From positions 1 to 61,475 of the IMG/VR virus record IMGVR_UViG_3300050821_004627: a stretch of 61,475 bases of DNA. One strand, 5' to 3'. The translations under genes and the position numbers were made by a program. The DNA is from a virus. Shown one piece after another: positions 16,027 to 23,680 of the stretch. Each line of letters opens with the position of its first letter. Position 1 is the first letter of the stretch. Below the pieces are notes generated by a model. That model made no database searches. It saw only the letters and a list, made by a program, of their open reading frames with translations, and was not told the origin of the DNA.

Positions 16027-16622
16027 CACCCTAGCCCTCCATTCTTCCTAATCGCCTGTTGCAACTCCTGCTCATTCAAACAAGGTTCCGCGAGCATCAA
16101 CAATAACTGGCACTGACTACTAGCATTAGCCCCATTCGTAATCTCCACATTGATCAACCCCGGAGCCCCCACCAAATAAGGCTTAGCCAACAATATCACT
16201 CCCCGATTCTGCCCTATGTTCAATTGCGTCTGCCCGTTCACATTCGCATTAGCCATCAACGTACTGAGCACTGGCCTATCGATTATGGGCAGCTCTGTGC
16301 ACGAGTCCACAATCCTAATCGCATTCACAGGATTCATCCCCCCCGATTGGGAGGCCCAGAAGTTCCACCCCCACAAATACGATCCTGGCTGGACCTGCAT
16401 CTGCTGCTCGACCACCTCATAGGGAGGGATCGGGAGGAACTGCGGGTCCGGGACTCCTAGCATACGGAATCGGAGCCCTGATGCTCTCCTCAAGTCCTCT
16501 AGCTGAGAGAGGCAGTTGTGGTAGTAGCTAAGAAGGTGGACGATCCTGGTGTTGAGAGTGAGCCCGTCAACGATAGGCGTGCCTACGGGGACCTGTTGAT
16601 TGGCTGGAATCGTAGGTGTCAC
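16026..16622 (-). CDS. Putative virion structural protein
   Basis: 198 residues from GTG 16622, which overlaps the zinc-protein stop (GTGA) and has GGGGAGAT five bases upstream. A helical start (VHLLSYYHNCLSQLEDLRRAS) is followed by a beta-rich body (QVQPGSYLWGWNFWAS...) with alternating hydrophobic strands, then a C-terminal helix. A tail tip or vertex protein is possible; the position among capsid-like genes argues for a virion role. Confidence 0.55.
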   Translation of the reverse strand: MTPTIPANQQVPVGTPIVDGLTLNTRIVHLLSYYHNCLSQLEDLRRASGLRFRMLGVPDPQFLPIPPYEVVEQQMQVQPGSYLWGWNFWASQSGGMNPVNAIRIVDSCTELPIIDRPVLSTLMANANVNGQTQLNIGQNRGVILLAKPYLVGAPGLINVEITNGANASSQCQLLLMLAEPCLNEQELQQAIRKNGGLG

Positions 16623-16813
16623 TGTGATCTCCCCGTTGGGAACATGGCATTGTACAGAGCCTTCATCAATTCTCCACAATGTAGAATCAAATCCCTCTTG
16701 TTGTCAGGCGTGGGATTGCTACACAGACACTTTTCACTATCCGGCAAGTTTGACCACTCGATGCTATAACATGCCAGTGCTCCTCCACAGTTTGCACACT
16801 TTGTTACTTGCAT
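16619..16813 (-). CDS. Small zinc-ribbon protein
   Basis: 64 residues with CANCGGALAC and a later CLC/H-C group, probably a zinc ribbon. It overlaps both neighbours (ATG inside the end of 16804; stop overlapping GTG 16622). It may be a chaperone or regulator of the structural operon. Confidence 0.6.
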   Translation of the reverse strand: MQVTKCANCGGALACYSIEWSNLPDSEKCLCSNPTPDNKRDLILHCGELMKALYNAMFPTGRSQ

Positions 16814-17427
16814 GGGTACCTCCTCACGCCTCTAAACGTAATATCAAAGCTCACAGGAGCCCCCAACGGAGTAGCACTCGTCGCATAGATATAGAACCTG
16901 ATCGATGTATTCGCCCTATAAGTCATCGGGGGCGTCGGCCAGAAGTTCTTAGGAATCGCCTGTGCCGACGACTGAGCTGAGAGATTAACCGCAGTATCCG
17001 GGACATGAAAGAAGTTTGTGAATAGAAGGGGGACGTTAGAGACCTGGACTTGATTAGTGTCTAAGAGTAGGATCTTGAAATTCCCTAGATCCTGCCCTAG
17101 ATACCCTCCCGTGGCACTCGCGCTACCTCCCGATAAGAAGGTATACCCAATGTTCAATAGTCCATCCACCAGGACCGCTGGAGTAGGGGTAGATGCAACC
17201 ACCAGAGCCGCCGCTGGTCCAAATGCATTAATCGCATTCACAACTTGCAAACTCGTACTCGCATTAGCCCCCGTCCCGTCATCATGCACCGTCACTGTGA
17301 TCTGACTCCCACTCACAGCCACGCTCAACGGCGTATTAGCTATCCCCAGGTCGATCAACCCCACACTGATCAGATTACCTGCTGGTCCCAGAGGTACAGC
17401 TACGAAATTTAATGTTGGTAGAGCCAT
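16804..17427 (-). CDS. Putative virion structural protein with closing G-V-R-R-Y strand
   Basis: 207 residues, all-beta, Ala/Thr/Val-rich. The N-terminal 100 residues form one beta domain (ITVTVHDDGTGAN...) and the C-terminal part a second with SIRFYIYATS and a final strand FDITFRGVRRYPCK. The same ending appears in 18115 (IALVGMNRYR), 17444 (LAFYGVRRRK) and 19348 (LVLSGLYARG), suggesting related jelly-roll-like folds. It is probably a capsid or spike-base protein. Confidence 0.6.
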   Translation of the reverse strand: MALPTLNFVAVPLGPAGNLISVGLIDLGIANTPLSVAVSGSQITVTVHDDGTGANASTSLQVVNAINAFGPAAALVVASTPTPAVLVDGLLNIGYTFLSGGSASATGGYLGQDLGNFKILLLDTNQVQVSNVPLLFTNFFHVPDTAVNLSAQSSAQAIPKNFWPTPPMTYRANTSIRFYIYATSATPLGAPVSFDITFRGVRRYPCK

Positions 17428-17443
17428 CTATCTCATGTCCCCT

Positions 17444-18085
17444 TTAATCAGCAGGCGTCAATGACAATGTAGCCGCGACTCCCGTACTCCCGCCAAATCC
17501 ATCCACTCTCCTGCACTCGAAATCATAGTCCGGCACCTCTAAAGCTGTCAGGAATCCCCCACTGGCGCTTGAGAAGCCCGTAGGAAGAGTCACAGTGGTC
17601 TGCAAATCAAACACCTTCTCATATGAGGGGTAGGTGTAGACCTGTGGATCATTCAACAGTCCCTTGCGTCTCCTGACCCCATAGAAAGCTAATTGTCCGA
17701 TCCCCGAGACATTGGGCGTGATGTTCGGCAGGGCACTAATCAGGTCAAACCCTATGTATCCAGAATCCGGGTACCACTTCTCTGGCAACACGGCCCACCC
17801 AGTGGAAGCTAAGAGCGACTGCTGGTTACTAGGCTGGAGGAATGGCTGGAGATTCGCAGACCAGTAAGGATTCTGTAAGTAGTCTCTAATCTGAATCCCC
17901 TGCGAAATATTCGCATATAGATCGCACCCTCTCCACCACCTGGCAATGAAGTCCCCATCATTGATCAAGATCCTCAAATTGTTGTACGTAGACCCCGACA
18001 CCAAGGGAATAGTCGTGGAGTCATAGGCATAAACATAGAACGTGTCCCCGTACCCAGGAGGCGTTGTGTAGGTGTAGTCTTCCAT
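17444..18085 (-). CDS. Putative virion structural protein
   Basis: 213 residues with aromatic beta strands (DTFYVYAYDSTTIPL), an IGFDL strand and LAFYGVRRRKG about 60 residues before the end. The exact 13-mer at 18093-18105 provides its ribosome site (AGGAGAA, 7 bases before ATG). It is related in style to the other 200-residue structural proteins. A capsid or penton role is inferred. Confidence 0.6.
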   Translation of the reverse strand: MEDYTYTTPPGYGDTFYVYAYDSTTIPLVSGSTYNNLRILINDGDFIARWWRGCDLYANISQGIQIRDYLQNPYWSANLQPFLQPSNQQSLLASTGWAVLPEKWYPDSGYIGFDLISALPNITPNVSGIGQLAFYGVRRRKGLLNDPQVYTYPSYEKVFDLQTTVTLPTGFSSASGGFLTALEVPDYDFECRRVDGFGGSTGVAATLSLTPAD

Positions 18086-18092
18086 CTATTGA

Positions 18093-18105
18093 TTCTCCTG
18101 CCGAA
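18093..18105 (-). repeat. Dispersed 13-mer TTCGGCAGGAGAA, exact copy used as ribosome site
   Basis: Intergenic, seven bases upstream of ATG 18085, so here the AGGAGAA part also serves as Shine-Dalgarno. The conserved TTCGGC half is not needed for that. Confidence 0.85.
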
Positions 18106-18114
18106 TCCCTTCTC

Positions 18115-18531
18115 TTACTTCGTCCGGTACCTGTTCATGCCTACAAGTGCGATCTCAATCACATTCGTAGCTCCTGAGCCCTCCGTGATATCGATCCCGA
18201 TCTTTCCACCAGCGGGGTAGAGGATAGGGGGAAGGAGGGCAAAGGGGTCTGAAGGGGTACCTACTAGATTGTAGGAGTCGATCAGGACATTGCTCAGGTA
18301 GTAGCCTTGGCCGTCCGTAAACCTGACTGAGAATAGCCCGGTCTGTACCGTGATGACTATGGCACAGAGTAGGAAGTCCGCGTAGGTGTAGAGGCTTAGG
18401 ACCTGGCCCTGGAGCACCTGATTAGCTGTCAGAGTCACATCATAGACGTAGGTGAACGATTGGTCCTGGTAGCCGCCTGGGGCACTATTGTTGATGCCGT
18501 TGACTACGATAGGTGCGATGGGGTTAGTCAT
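18115..18531 (-). CDS. Putative virion structural protein (small beta)
   Basis: 138 residues. The strand pattern looks like a single jelly roll: SFTYVYDVTLTANQVL, then LCAIVITVQTG, FSVRF, a GGKIGIDI strand and a terminal IEIALVGMNRYR strand. A plausible minor capsid or penton-type protein. SD AAAAGGAAC precedes the start. Confidence 0.6.
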   Translation of the reverse strand: MTNPIAPIVVNGINNSAPGGYQDQSFTYVYDVTLTANQVLQGQVLSLYTYADFLLCAIVITVQTGLFSVRFTDGQGYYLSNVLIDSYNLVGTPSDPFALLPPILYPAGGKIGIDITEGSGATNVIEIALVGMNRYRTK

Positions 18532-18540
18532 AAGTTCCTT

Positions 18541-18648
18541 TTAACCATTAAAGATCTCAGGCTTGAGCCAATATAGGACCCCCAGCACCAACCCAATGGG
18601 CACGTAGAGTGCCAGGTAGATCAGGAGCAGGTCCCAGGGCATTGGCAT
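18541..18648 (-). CDS. Small membrane protein (35 aa)
   Basis: One hydrophobic helix (about residues 5-28, LLLIYLALYVPIGLVLGVLYW) in the 121-base gap between 18115 and 18653. No good ribosome site is visible, so translation may be coupled to the upstream gene. It could be a minor virion membrane peptide. Confidence 0.5.
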   Translation of the reverse strand: MPMPWDLLLIYLALYVPIGLVLGVLYWLKPEIFNG

Positions 18649-18652
18649 TGGA

Positions 18653-18916
18653 TTAGGAGCCGGTTAGTCCCGGTTCGGCATTGCCATCCCATTGCACAGT
18701 AGCGGCAGCCGCATGGTTAGTAGTGACGATGCCGTTGATAGGTACCAGGGTCCCGCCTGTGTAGGTGTTTGAGACCTGGAGCCTGGTACGAACGCCTACG
18801 ATGATGGGCATACCGGGCTTGAGGTTGGTGGGGGTGGCATTGAGAGTGATGGTCTGGTCGCCAGGATTCGCGGCCACAGCCAGAGTGCCATCGTACATTC
18901 CGATTTGAGTAGACAT
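18653..18916 (-). CDS. Tandem-paralogue structural protein, copy 1
   Basis: 87 residues, homologous along its whole length to 18952: shared GMYxGTLA start, NLKPG middle, TYTGGTLV-ING and an identical GNAEPGLTGS end. All-beta and small. The duplicated genes sit just downstream of the candidate major capsid gene, so they may be cementing or spike proteins occupying two equivalent sites. Confidence 0.7.
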   Translation of the reverse strand: MSTQIGMYDGTLAVAANPGDQTITLNATPTNLKPGMPIIVGVRTRLQVSNTYTGGTLVPINGIVTTNHAAAATVQWDGNAEPGLTGS

Positions 18917-18951
18917 GAAAGTAGTTCTCCTTTAGAAGTCTTGATTACGAG

Positions 18952-19215
18952 CTATGAGCCAGTGAGGCCCGGTTCTGCATTACCTTCCCAGTTAACGAAG
19001 GCCCCTGAGTCGTGGGCATAGACAAAAGCTCCGTTGATCACCACCAAAGTACCGCCTGTATATGTGAGGCAGACCTGGGAGAATTCACCATCCACGCACA
19101 CAGGGGCTCCCGGCTTGAGATTCACGGGAATAGTGGTTAGAGTAAAGGACTGGTTACCAGTGACCAAGGCCCCGGCCAGTGTGCCCTCGTACATTCCGTT
19201 TTGTGACATTGTCAA
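18952..19215 (-). CDS. Tandem-paralogue structural protein, copy 2
   Basis: 87 residues, paralogous to 18653 (roughly half the residues identical, with identical last ten). It contains two Cys (VCVDG and VCLTY) absent from copy 1. A clear ribosome site AAAGGAGAA precedes ATG 19215. The divergence suggests specialised rather than redundant roles. Confidence 0.7.
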   Translation of the reverse strand: MTMSQNGMYEGTLAGALVTGNQSFTLTTIPVNLKPGAPVCVDGEFSQVCLTYTGGTLVVINGAFVYAHDSGAFVNWEGNAEPGLTGS

Positions 19216-19347
19216 TTCTCCTTTCTAGTGATTTGAAGAGGGGCGGGGAGGTGGGGACGGCCCCAACCCCTCCTGCTCAGTGCGCCACACCTCCGAACCA
19301 AGCCGGGGGACACGGGAAAGAGCCCCGGCCCGATCCAGAGGGGCAAT

Positions 19348-19983
19348 CTACTGAACTCCGCGTGCGTACAGCCCAGAGAGTACGAGCTGATACGTAAAAC
19401 CAGTGCCGCCATTGGCAGAGGTAGTGAGAGTGATGCCAGTCGTATTCAACTGGGCAAAGAACGACGCTTGGTTGTCAATCACGACGTTAATAGCAATGCG
19501 GTTCATCTCACTCCGGCCCACCATCCCATTGTTGAGGACGGAGGTGGATGTGTTGGTGAAAAAGGCATTGATGCCGCCACCGGGGTTATAGAGCCACAGG
19601 GGACCGCGTTGATAGACCTTGTTGCCGATGATGAATTCCAAGACTGAACCACCACTGCCAGTCAAGATGGCATAGAGGTCAGCCAGGAGTACATCTTGCC
19701 GCCAATAGAAGCGGTACGATTTGATGGTGAAGGCCTCAGGAGCATCCAGCTTCTTGGAGTTCTGAACGTTCGTTTGGGCCAAGGTCTTGCCCTGGACATT
19801 GACGAACATGAATGAGGCCGCAGTGGTGATCGTGGCACCACTCGCGAAAGAGACAGTGTCATACAGGGGAGTATCCTGTACGTCCATCCGATTGGGTTCA
19901 TAGGTCTGACCATTGAACTCGTTCAGGATGTAAGATTGCTGGGGCGTTAGACTCGGCCCAGTAGGTACGACAGCGCTAGACAT
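19348..19983 (-). CDS. Candidate major capsid protein
   Basis: 211 residues. Features expected of a jelly-roll capsid protein: beta strands throughout, a conserved-looking block VQGKTLAQTNVQNSKKLDAP then FTIKSYRFYW (in small icosahedral phages a similar T-N...L..P..F.I segment opens the capsid protein), a GRSEMNRIAINVVI strand and a closing LVLSGLYARG strand. It has a good ribosome site (GAGAGGAAA), a long leader on its 5' side and a GC-rich hairpin region on its 3' side (19216-19347), consistent with high expression. The length fits a single or compact double jelly roll. No HK97-type capsid is present elsewhere. The assignment is inferred from fold style and context. Confidence 0.5.
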   Translation of the reverse strand: MSSAVVPTGPSLTPQQSYILNEFNGQTYEPNRMDVQDTPLYDTVSFASGATITTAASFMFVNVQGKTLAQTNVQNSKKLDAPEAFTIKSYRFYWRQDVLLADLYAILTGSGGSVLEFIIGNKVYQRGPLWLYNPGGGINAFFTNTSTSVLNNGMVGRSEMNRIAINVVIDNQASFFAQLNTTGITLTTSANGGTGFTYQLVLSGLYARGVQ

Positions 19984-20152
19984 ATAGTTGTTTTTCCTCT
20001 CAATCCTTCAAGATTGGCTTTTATCGGATCGAGAGGAAAAGAAAAGGGACCTGGACTGTAGAGATCAGCTAGGGACTTGGTCTCCAGTTTCGGATCTTCT
20101 TCTCTTCTCCTCATCGAAATCATCACTAGTTAGCTACTCCGATCCCATCTAC

Positions 20153-21151
20153 TTAGTAGGCGGGGGCGTAAGCAGCCATTCCACGAGCACTCGGGGCAGA
20201 GGCACCCATCACCATGCCTGCACGGATGGGATTCTGCGGAACTACGAAATTGCCGTTGACCAGATCACCTAAGCTGAGGTAGCCGGAGATCGAGCTAGGC
20301 AGAAAAGCGTTGATTGCAGCAGAGAGGGTCATAGCAATGCCCCCTGCATATGCGCCTCCACCGATGGTCGGACCCATGAACTTGGTTGCGGCCCAGCCTA
20401 CGACCCAGGCAGTCACGCCCGTAGTGAGGATGGTCATGTAGGGCGAGGTGCCGAGAGAGCTAACGATGCCACTGGATGAGACTGCGGCATTGATAGCCTT
20501 GGTTGCGCCGACTCCCAGGAGGATACCCCCGGAGACTTCGAGCATGCCCTTGGGACTAGAGATTCCAAGGATCGAGGGATTACGCCGACGATTCATGTGA
20601 CGATGCCGACGGCGATTCACAGTGTGACGCCGACGATTAGTACGGCGGGTCCTGCGTCTACGTGGATTACCCACGACGTAGACAGTGCGGCGGGACTTAT
20701 TGGTGCGCCTCCGTCTGCGGACATTGGTGCGGCGGTGACGTACATTGGTAGCACGCCGACGCCGTGAAACTGCTTTGCGACGTTTACGGGTTTTTGCCAC
20801 TCTATTTGTTCTCCTTCTTGGGTTAACCGAACCTAGTGTCACCACCAGTGCCGGATTCGTTCTACGCCTACGACGCTTGATTGGTCGGGCTGTGTAGTTA
20901 ATCTTTCGACGCCTAGGAGCATGGCTACTCCTTTTAGTGCGCCGATGGGAGACGGGATTACTAGTCCGTTTCCGCTTTCTAGCCGCTTTCAATCCTGCCC
21001 TTTGCCTGGCAGTTCCGAAATACTTGATCTGCTTAGCAGTCATCTTCTTTCGGCCTGCATTCTTCCTACGGGTGGTGCGGAGGCGGTATTTACCTCTGGC
21101 ATTCCGTCTGCGGGGATTAGCGACTCGCGTTACTTTGGTGACTACTGCCAT
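20153..21151 (-). CDS. Arg-rich protamine-like protein fused to a membrane domain
   Basis: 332 residues. Residues 1-190 are extremely basic, with dozens of Arg in runs, four NPRRR-type repeats and a MTAKQIKYFGTARQRAGLK segment. Residues 195-295 are Gly/Ala-rich with two to three membrane helices (GGILLGVGATKAINAAV, TTGVTAWVVGWAATKF, GGIAMTLSAAINAFL). Near the C-terminus is GDLVNGNFVVPQNP (about 295-308), shared with 26017 and 29186. The best model is a virion membrane protein whose basic tail binds or condenses the packaged DNA, tethering genome to membrane. The gene lies directly upstream of the candidate capsid gene. Confidence 0.7.
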   Translation of the reverse strand: MAVVTKVTRVANPRRRNARGKYRLRTTRRKNAGRKKMTAKQIKYFGTARQRAGLKAARKRKRTSNPVSHRRTKRSSHAPRRRKINYTARPIKRRRRRTNPALVVTLGSVNPRRRTNRVAKTRKRRKAVSRRRRATNVRHRRTNVRRRRRTNKSRRTVYVVGNPRRRRTRRTNRRRHTVNRRRHRHMNRRRNPSILGISSPKGMLEVSGGILLGVGATKAINAAVSSSGIVSSLGTSPYMTILTTGVTAWVVGWAATKFMGPTIGGGAYAGGIAMTLSAAINAFLPSSISGYLSLGDLVNGNFVVPQNPIRAGMVMGASAPSARGMAAYAPAY

Positions 21152-21173
21152 GAGCAGATCTCCTTCTTAATCT

Positions 21174-21518
21174 CTACGTGATCTCCGAGAAAGGCCGGAG
21201 CAGGGTAACGAGCAGGGTGCCATTGCCACCTACCACAGTGCTCTTATTCAGAGTCACCACGTTGGTCGATGAGCTGAGATTGACGGTGATTGCCTGGGGC
21301 AAGGTCGTCAAAGAGCCGGTATCGTACTCGATGATTACGACTGGCCACAGGTTAGCCGACTGAGCCGCCGTCAACCCCCAGTTATGAGTCAATAGGGCTG
21401 TGACTTCAGAATCGGACCAGAATACCGTGGCCGTCACCATGTTGCACAATAACGCCTGGGCTAGAGTCGGGGGAGTGGTCCCGGCTACAGGGTAGGCGTA
21501 AGTGATTGTTTGAGCCAT
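21174..21518 (-). CDS. Hypothetical beta-rich protein, probably structural
   Basis: 114 residues; Thr/Leu-rich, a helical middle (LTHNWGLTAAQSANLW) and strands near the C-terminus (QAITVNLSSSTNVVTL). SD AGGAG precedes ATG 21518. It sits between the FkbM gene and the Arg-rich protein gene in the structural block. Not recognised. Confidence 0.6.
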   Translation of the reverse strand: MAQTITYAYPVAGTTPPTLAQALLCNMVTATVFWSDSEVTALLTHNWGLTAAQSANLWPVVIIEYDTGSLTTLPQAITVNLSSSTNVVTLNKSTVVGGNGTLLVTLLRPFSEIT

Positions 21519-21546
21519 TTGTGTGTTCTCCTCTAAAAGTTCTTAG

Positions 21547-22197
21547 TCATTCATTCGTCTCTAATGGTCGTGCAAAGATGATGTTGGTTGCGTTCACGTA
21601 CACCTGTTTATAGCCGGATGTCTTTGCCCCTATCTCGATCTCTGCACGATAATCATCGTACTCAACACACACGCATCTGGGCCTAATGTTCAGGTCTAAC
21701 ATCCTAGTAAACAGGTCCTTCGAGCCGCCTTCCACATCAAAGTCTATAAAATCAAAAGGTCCCAAGCTAGAGAGCAGGGACTCAATGGGGATCACCGGGA
21801 TAAAGAGCGATCCATAATAGCCCACGGATTTATGCTGTCCCCACTTTTTGGCAGTCTTGGGGTCGATGGTAGAGTAGGGTCCGTTGGTTATAACCATGGG
21901 CCTAACGCCGCCTTCTGACTCCGGGACTACTAAGCCTTGAATCAGTTGAATTCTCTGATCCTGACTGTATTCTTTCAAGAGACTGAGCATGGGAGCCGGA
22001 CTAGGCTCTACCATCACTCCTTCCCACCCCAGCTCATAAAGAGCCCGTGTATTCGATAACTCAGTCGGGTGATACGCACCGATGTCCAGGAACTTCCCCC
22101 TAGAGATCCCCTCCAGAGCTTTGAGTATATGGACCTGCTCATGATCCTGTGAGTAGTCCTTGATATTAGCGATGGCTTGAGCTGCTGTATAGGGCAT
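21547..22197 (-). CDS. FkbM-family SAM-dependent methyltransferase
   Basis: 216 residues. The SAM-binding start FLDIGAYHPTELSNTRALYE followed by GWEGVMVEPSP is the FkbM signature (DIGA...SNT...GW.G..VEP.P). A later DFIDFDVEGG corresponds to the acidic strand of the fold. Family members O-methylate sugars or secondary metabolites. It lies four bases from the double glycosyltransferase, so together they probably build and cap a glycan on virion proteins or change host surface sugars. Confidence 0.85.
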   Translation of the reverse strand: MPYTAAQAIANIKDYSQDHEQVHILKALEGISRGKFLDIGAYHPTELSNTRALYELGWEGVMVEPSPAPMLSLLKEYSQDQRIQLIQGLVVPESEGGVRPMVITNGPYSTIDPKTAKKWGQHKSVGYYGSLFIPVIPIESLLSSLGPFDFIDFDVEGGSKDLFTRMLDLNIRPRCVCVEYDDYRAEIEIGAKTSGYKQVYVNATNIIFARPLETNE

Positions 22198-22201
22198 GAG
22201 A

Positions 22202-23680
22202 TTAGGCCACCGCCTCCTGTGCTTCTTTTTGCACGTCCGGCATAATCGGCTCTACACCCTGTAACTTGAGGTGTGGGATCTTTACCCTTCTATCCACGTA
22301 CATCCTGACTCCATGCTTTTTAGCATTCCAGCAAAACGACGTGTCCTCGCCATAGAATCCAAACGGATGCCCACTCACAGGCACAGGCTGAAAAGCTTGA
22401 TGTCCTCCCGCCCTTACCAACGCCTCATACTTCATCAGCACTGCCGGGAATCCAGTCCAATCCACTTTAGTCAGATCTTTAGTGACTTTTACTACTCCAC
22501 CTGGGTGTGCATGGCCAGTCAACATGTACCTGGGATCGAGACTCCTACAATTACCCTCTTTATCAAAATTCCCCACTGACACTCTGGCCGGGGTCTGATA
22601 CCCGTTAGTTGCTACCCAAGTCCATGCTGACACTGAGTCGATCTCCGGGTGCTCCTCCAGATCCTTGAGCAGGATCATGAAGTGCTCAAAGGTCAATAGG
22701 TTGTCGTCATCAATCCACAGTACGTAATCAGGACTCGGCTTACACTCCATCACACCATTCGCTAGAGTTGCTCTGGTCACGTACACGTTAGTCGAGTAAC
22801 AGAAATTAGGCACCAAATCAAAATGGGGCATTAGGCAGGAGAACAGTTGGGTCCAGTTCATCACCCATGCACTAGAGAATTGCTCACCAGGGAGACAGAT
22901 GGCTAGCTTTTTACGGACCTGATATCCACGGCCCTTGCTGCGCTCCATATAGAGCTTCTTGCCTATGTCCCAGGCTTCGCGGCGGGATTGATTCTCGTAT
23001 ACGGCGTCAGTCTTGACATCTGGGTTATAGATCGGGTGCCTGTGCTCGAACTTGAGATGACGGGCAGTGACTACTACCCCATCCTTACGAGCTTGGTCCG
23101 TGAAGTCGTTATCAGAGTAGACGGTGAGGTAGCCAGGATAGAGCATGTACCCGTAACGCTCATAGTATTTCCTGGTCATGAAGCAGAACGTCAGGAGCCC
23201 CCCTGCCCCCGCCGCTGCCCAGTTCGGTGCTCCTGTGTCTACATCGAGGACCAGTTCCTTGTCTTCCCAGTCTCCAGACCATAAGTGTTTGGTATCTACC
23301 ATTACTTTATGGAGAGTCTCTAACAGGAGTGTGTCCCAATGCTCAGGAGGGAACAGATCATCGGCTACATTGATCAGGAATTTACCAGAGCTTGACTCAG
23401 CCGCTAAATTCCACCCGGCTACACAAGTCTCAGGACCGTGATTGATCACACACTTTGACCGGCTGAATATGTCGGCCATAAACAGGCTAGCTTCCCCAGA
23501 CTTAAACTTAGACGCATCAGCTACTAGGATGTGCTCTACTAATTCAGGATGATCGGCTCGATCCCTCCACATCAGTAAAGCCTCACGCCATCCGTCAGGC
23601 ACTCTGGCCGTGGTGTGGCAGAGTGAAAATATTGGTTCCGTGCTCATTGGTTCTTTCCCGTGTCCTTTCTTCTTACTCAC
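22202..23680 (-). CDS. Two-domain GT-A glycosyltransferase
   Basis: 492 residues in two glycosyltransferase-like halves. Residues 15-200 hold a GT2-like fold with GWNLAAESSSGKFLINVADD (acidic motif VADD). Residues 270-490 hold a second GT-A domain with the metal-binding DDD in YVLWIDDDNL and a GEDTSFCW acceptor-side motif. GTG 23680 overlaps the upstream stop; ATG 23647 is an alternative. The first half is paralogous to 4395. It likely transfers two sugars in sequence to a virion or cell-surface acceptor, with the FkbM gene next door. A near copy of the 13-mer (22831-22843) lies inside. Confidence 0.8.
   Translation of the reverse strand: MSKKKGHGKEPMSTEPIFSLCHTTARVPDGWREALLMWRDRADHPELVEHILVADASKFKSGEASLFMADIFSRSKCVINHGPETCVAGWNLAAESSSGKFLINVADDLFPPEHWDTLLLETLHKVMVDTKHLWSGDWEDKELVLDVDTGAPNWAAAGAGGLLTFCFMTRKYYERYGYMLYPGYLTVYSDNDFTDQARKDGVVVTARHLKFEHRHPIYNPDVKTDAVYENQSRREAWDIGKKLYMERSKGRGYQVRKKLAICLPGEQFSSAWVMNWTQLFSCLMPHFDLVPNFCYSTNVYVTRATLANGVMECKPSPDYVLWIDDDNLLTFEHFMILLKDLEEHPEIDSVSAWTWVATNGYQTPARVSVGNFDKEGNCRSLDPRYMLTGHAHPGGVVKVTKDLTKVDWTGFPAVLMKYEALVRAGGHQAFQPVPVSGHPFGFYGEDTSFCWNAKKHGVRMYVDRRVKIPHLKLQGVEPIMPDVQKEAQEAVA

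Noticed and set aside
19216-19347. A small gene between the candidate capsid gene and the tandem paralogues
   Set aside because: The frames are GC-rich without a start at a ribosome site; the region holds GGGG-n4-CCCC-type hairpins and reads better as an mRNA-structure or processing region.
20921-21181. Plus-strand frames opposite the Arg-rich protein
   Set aside because: Open only because Arg codons on the other strand avoid stops; no start context or family.
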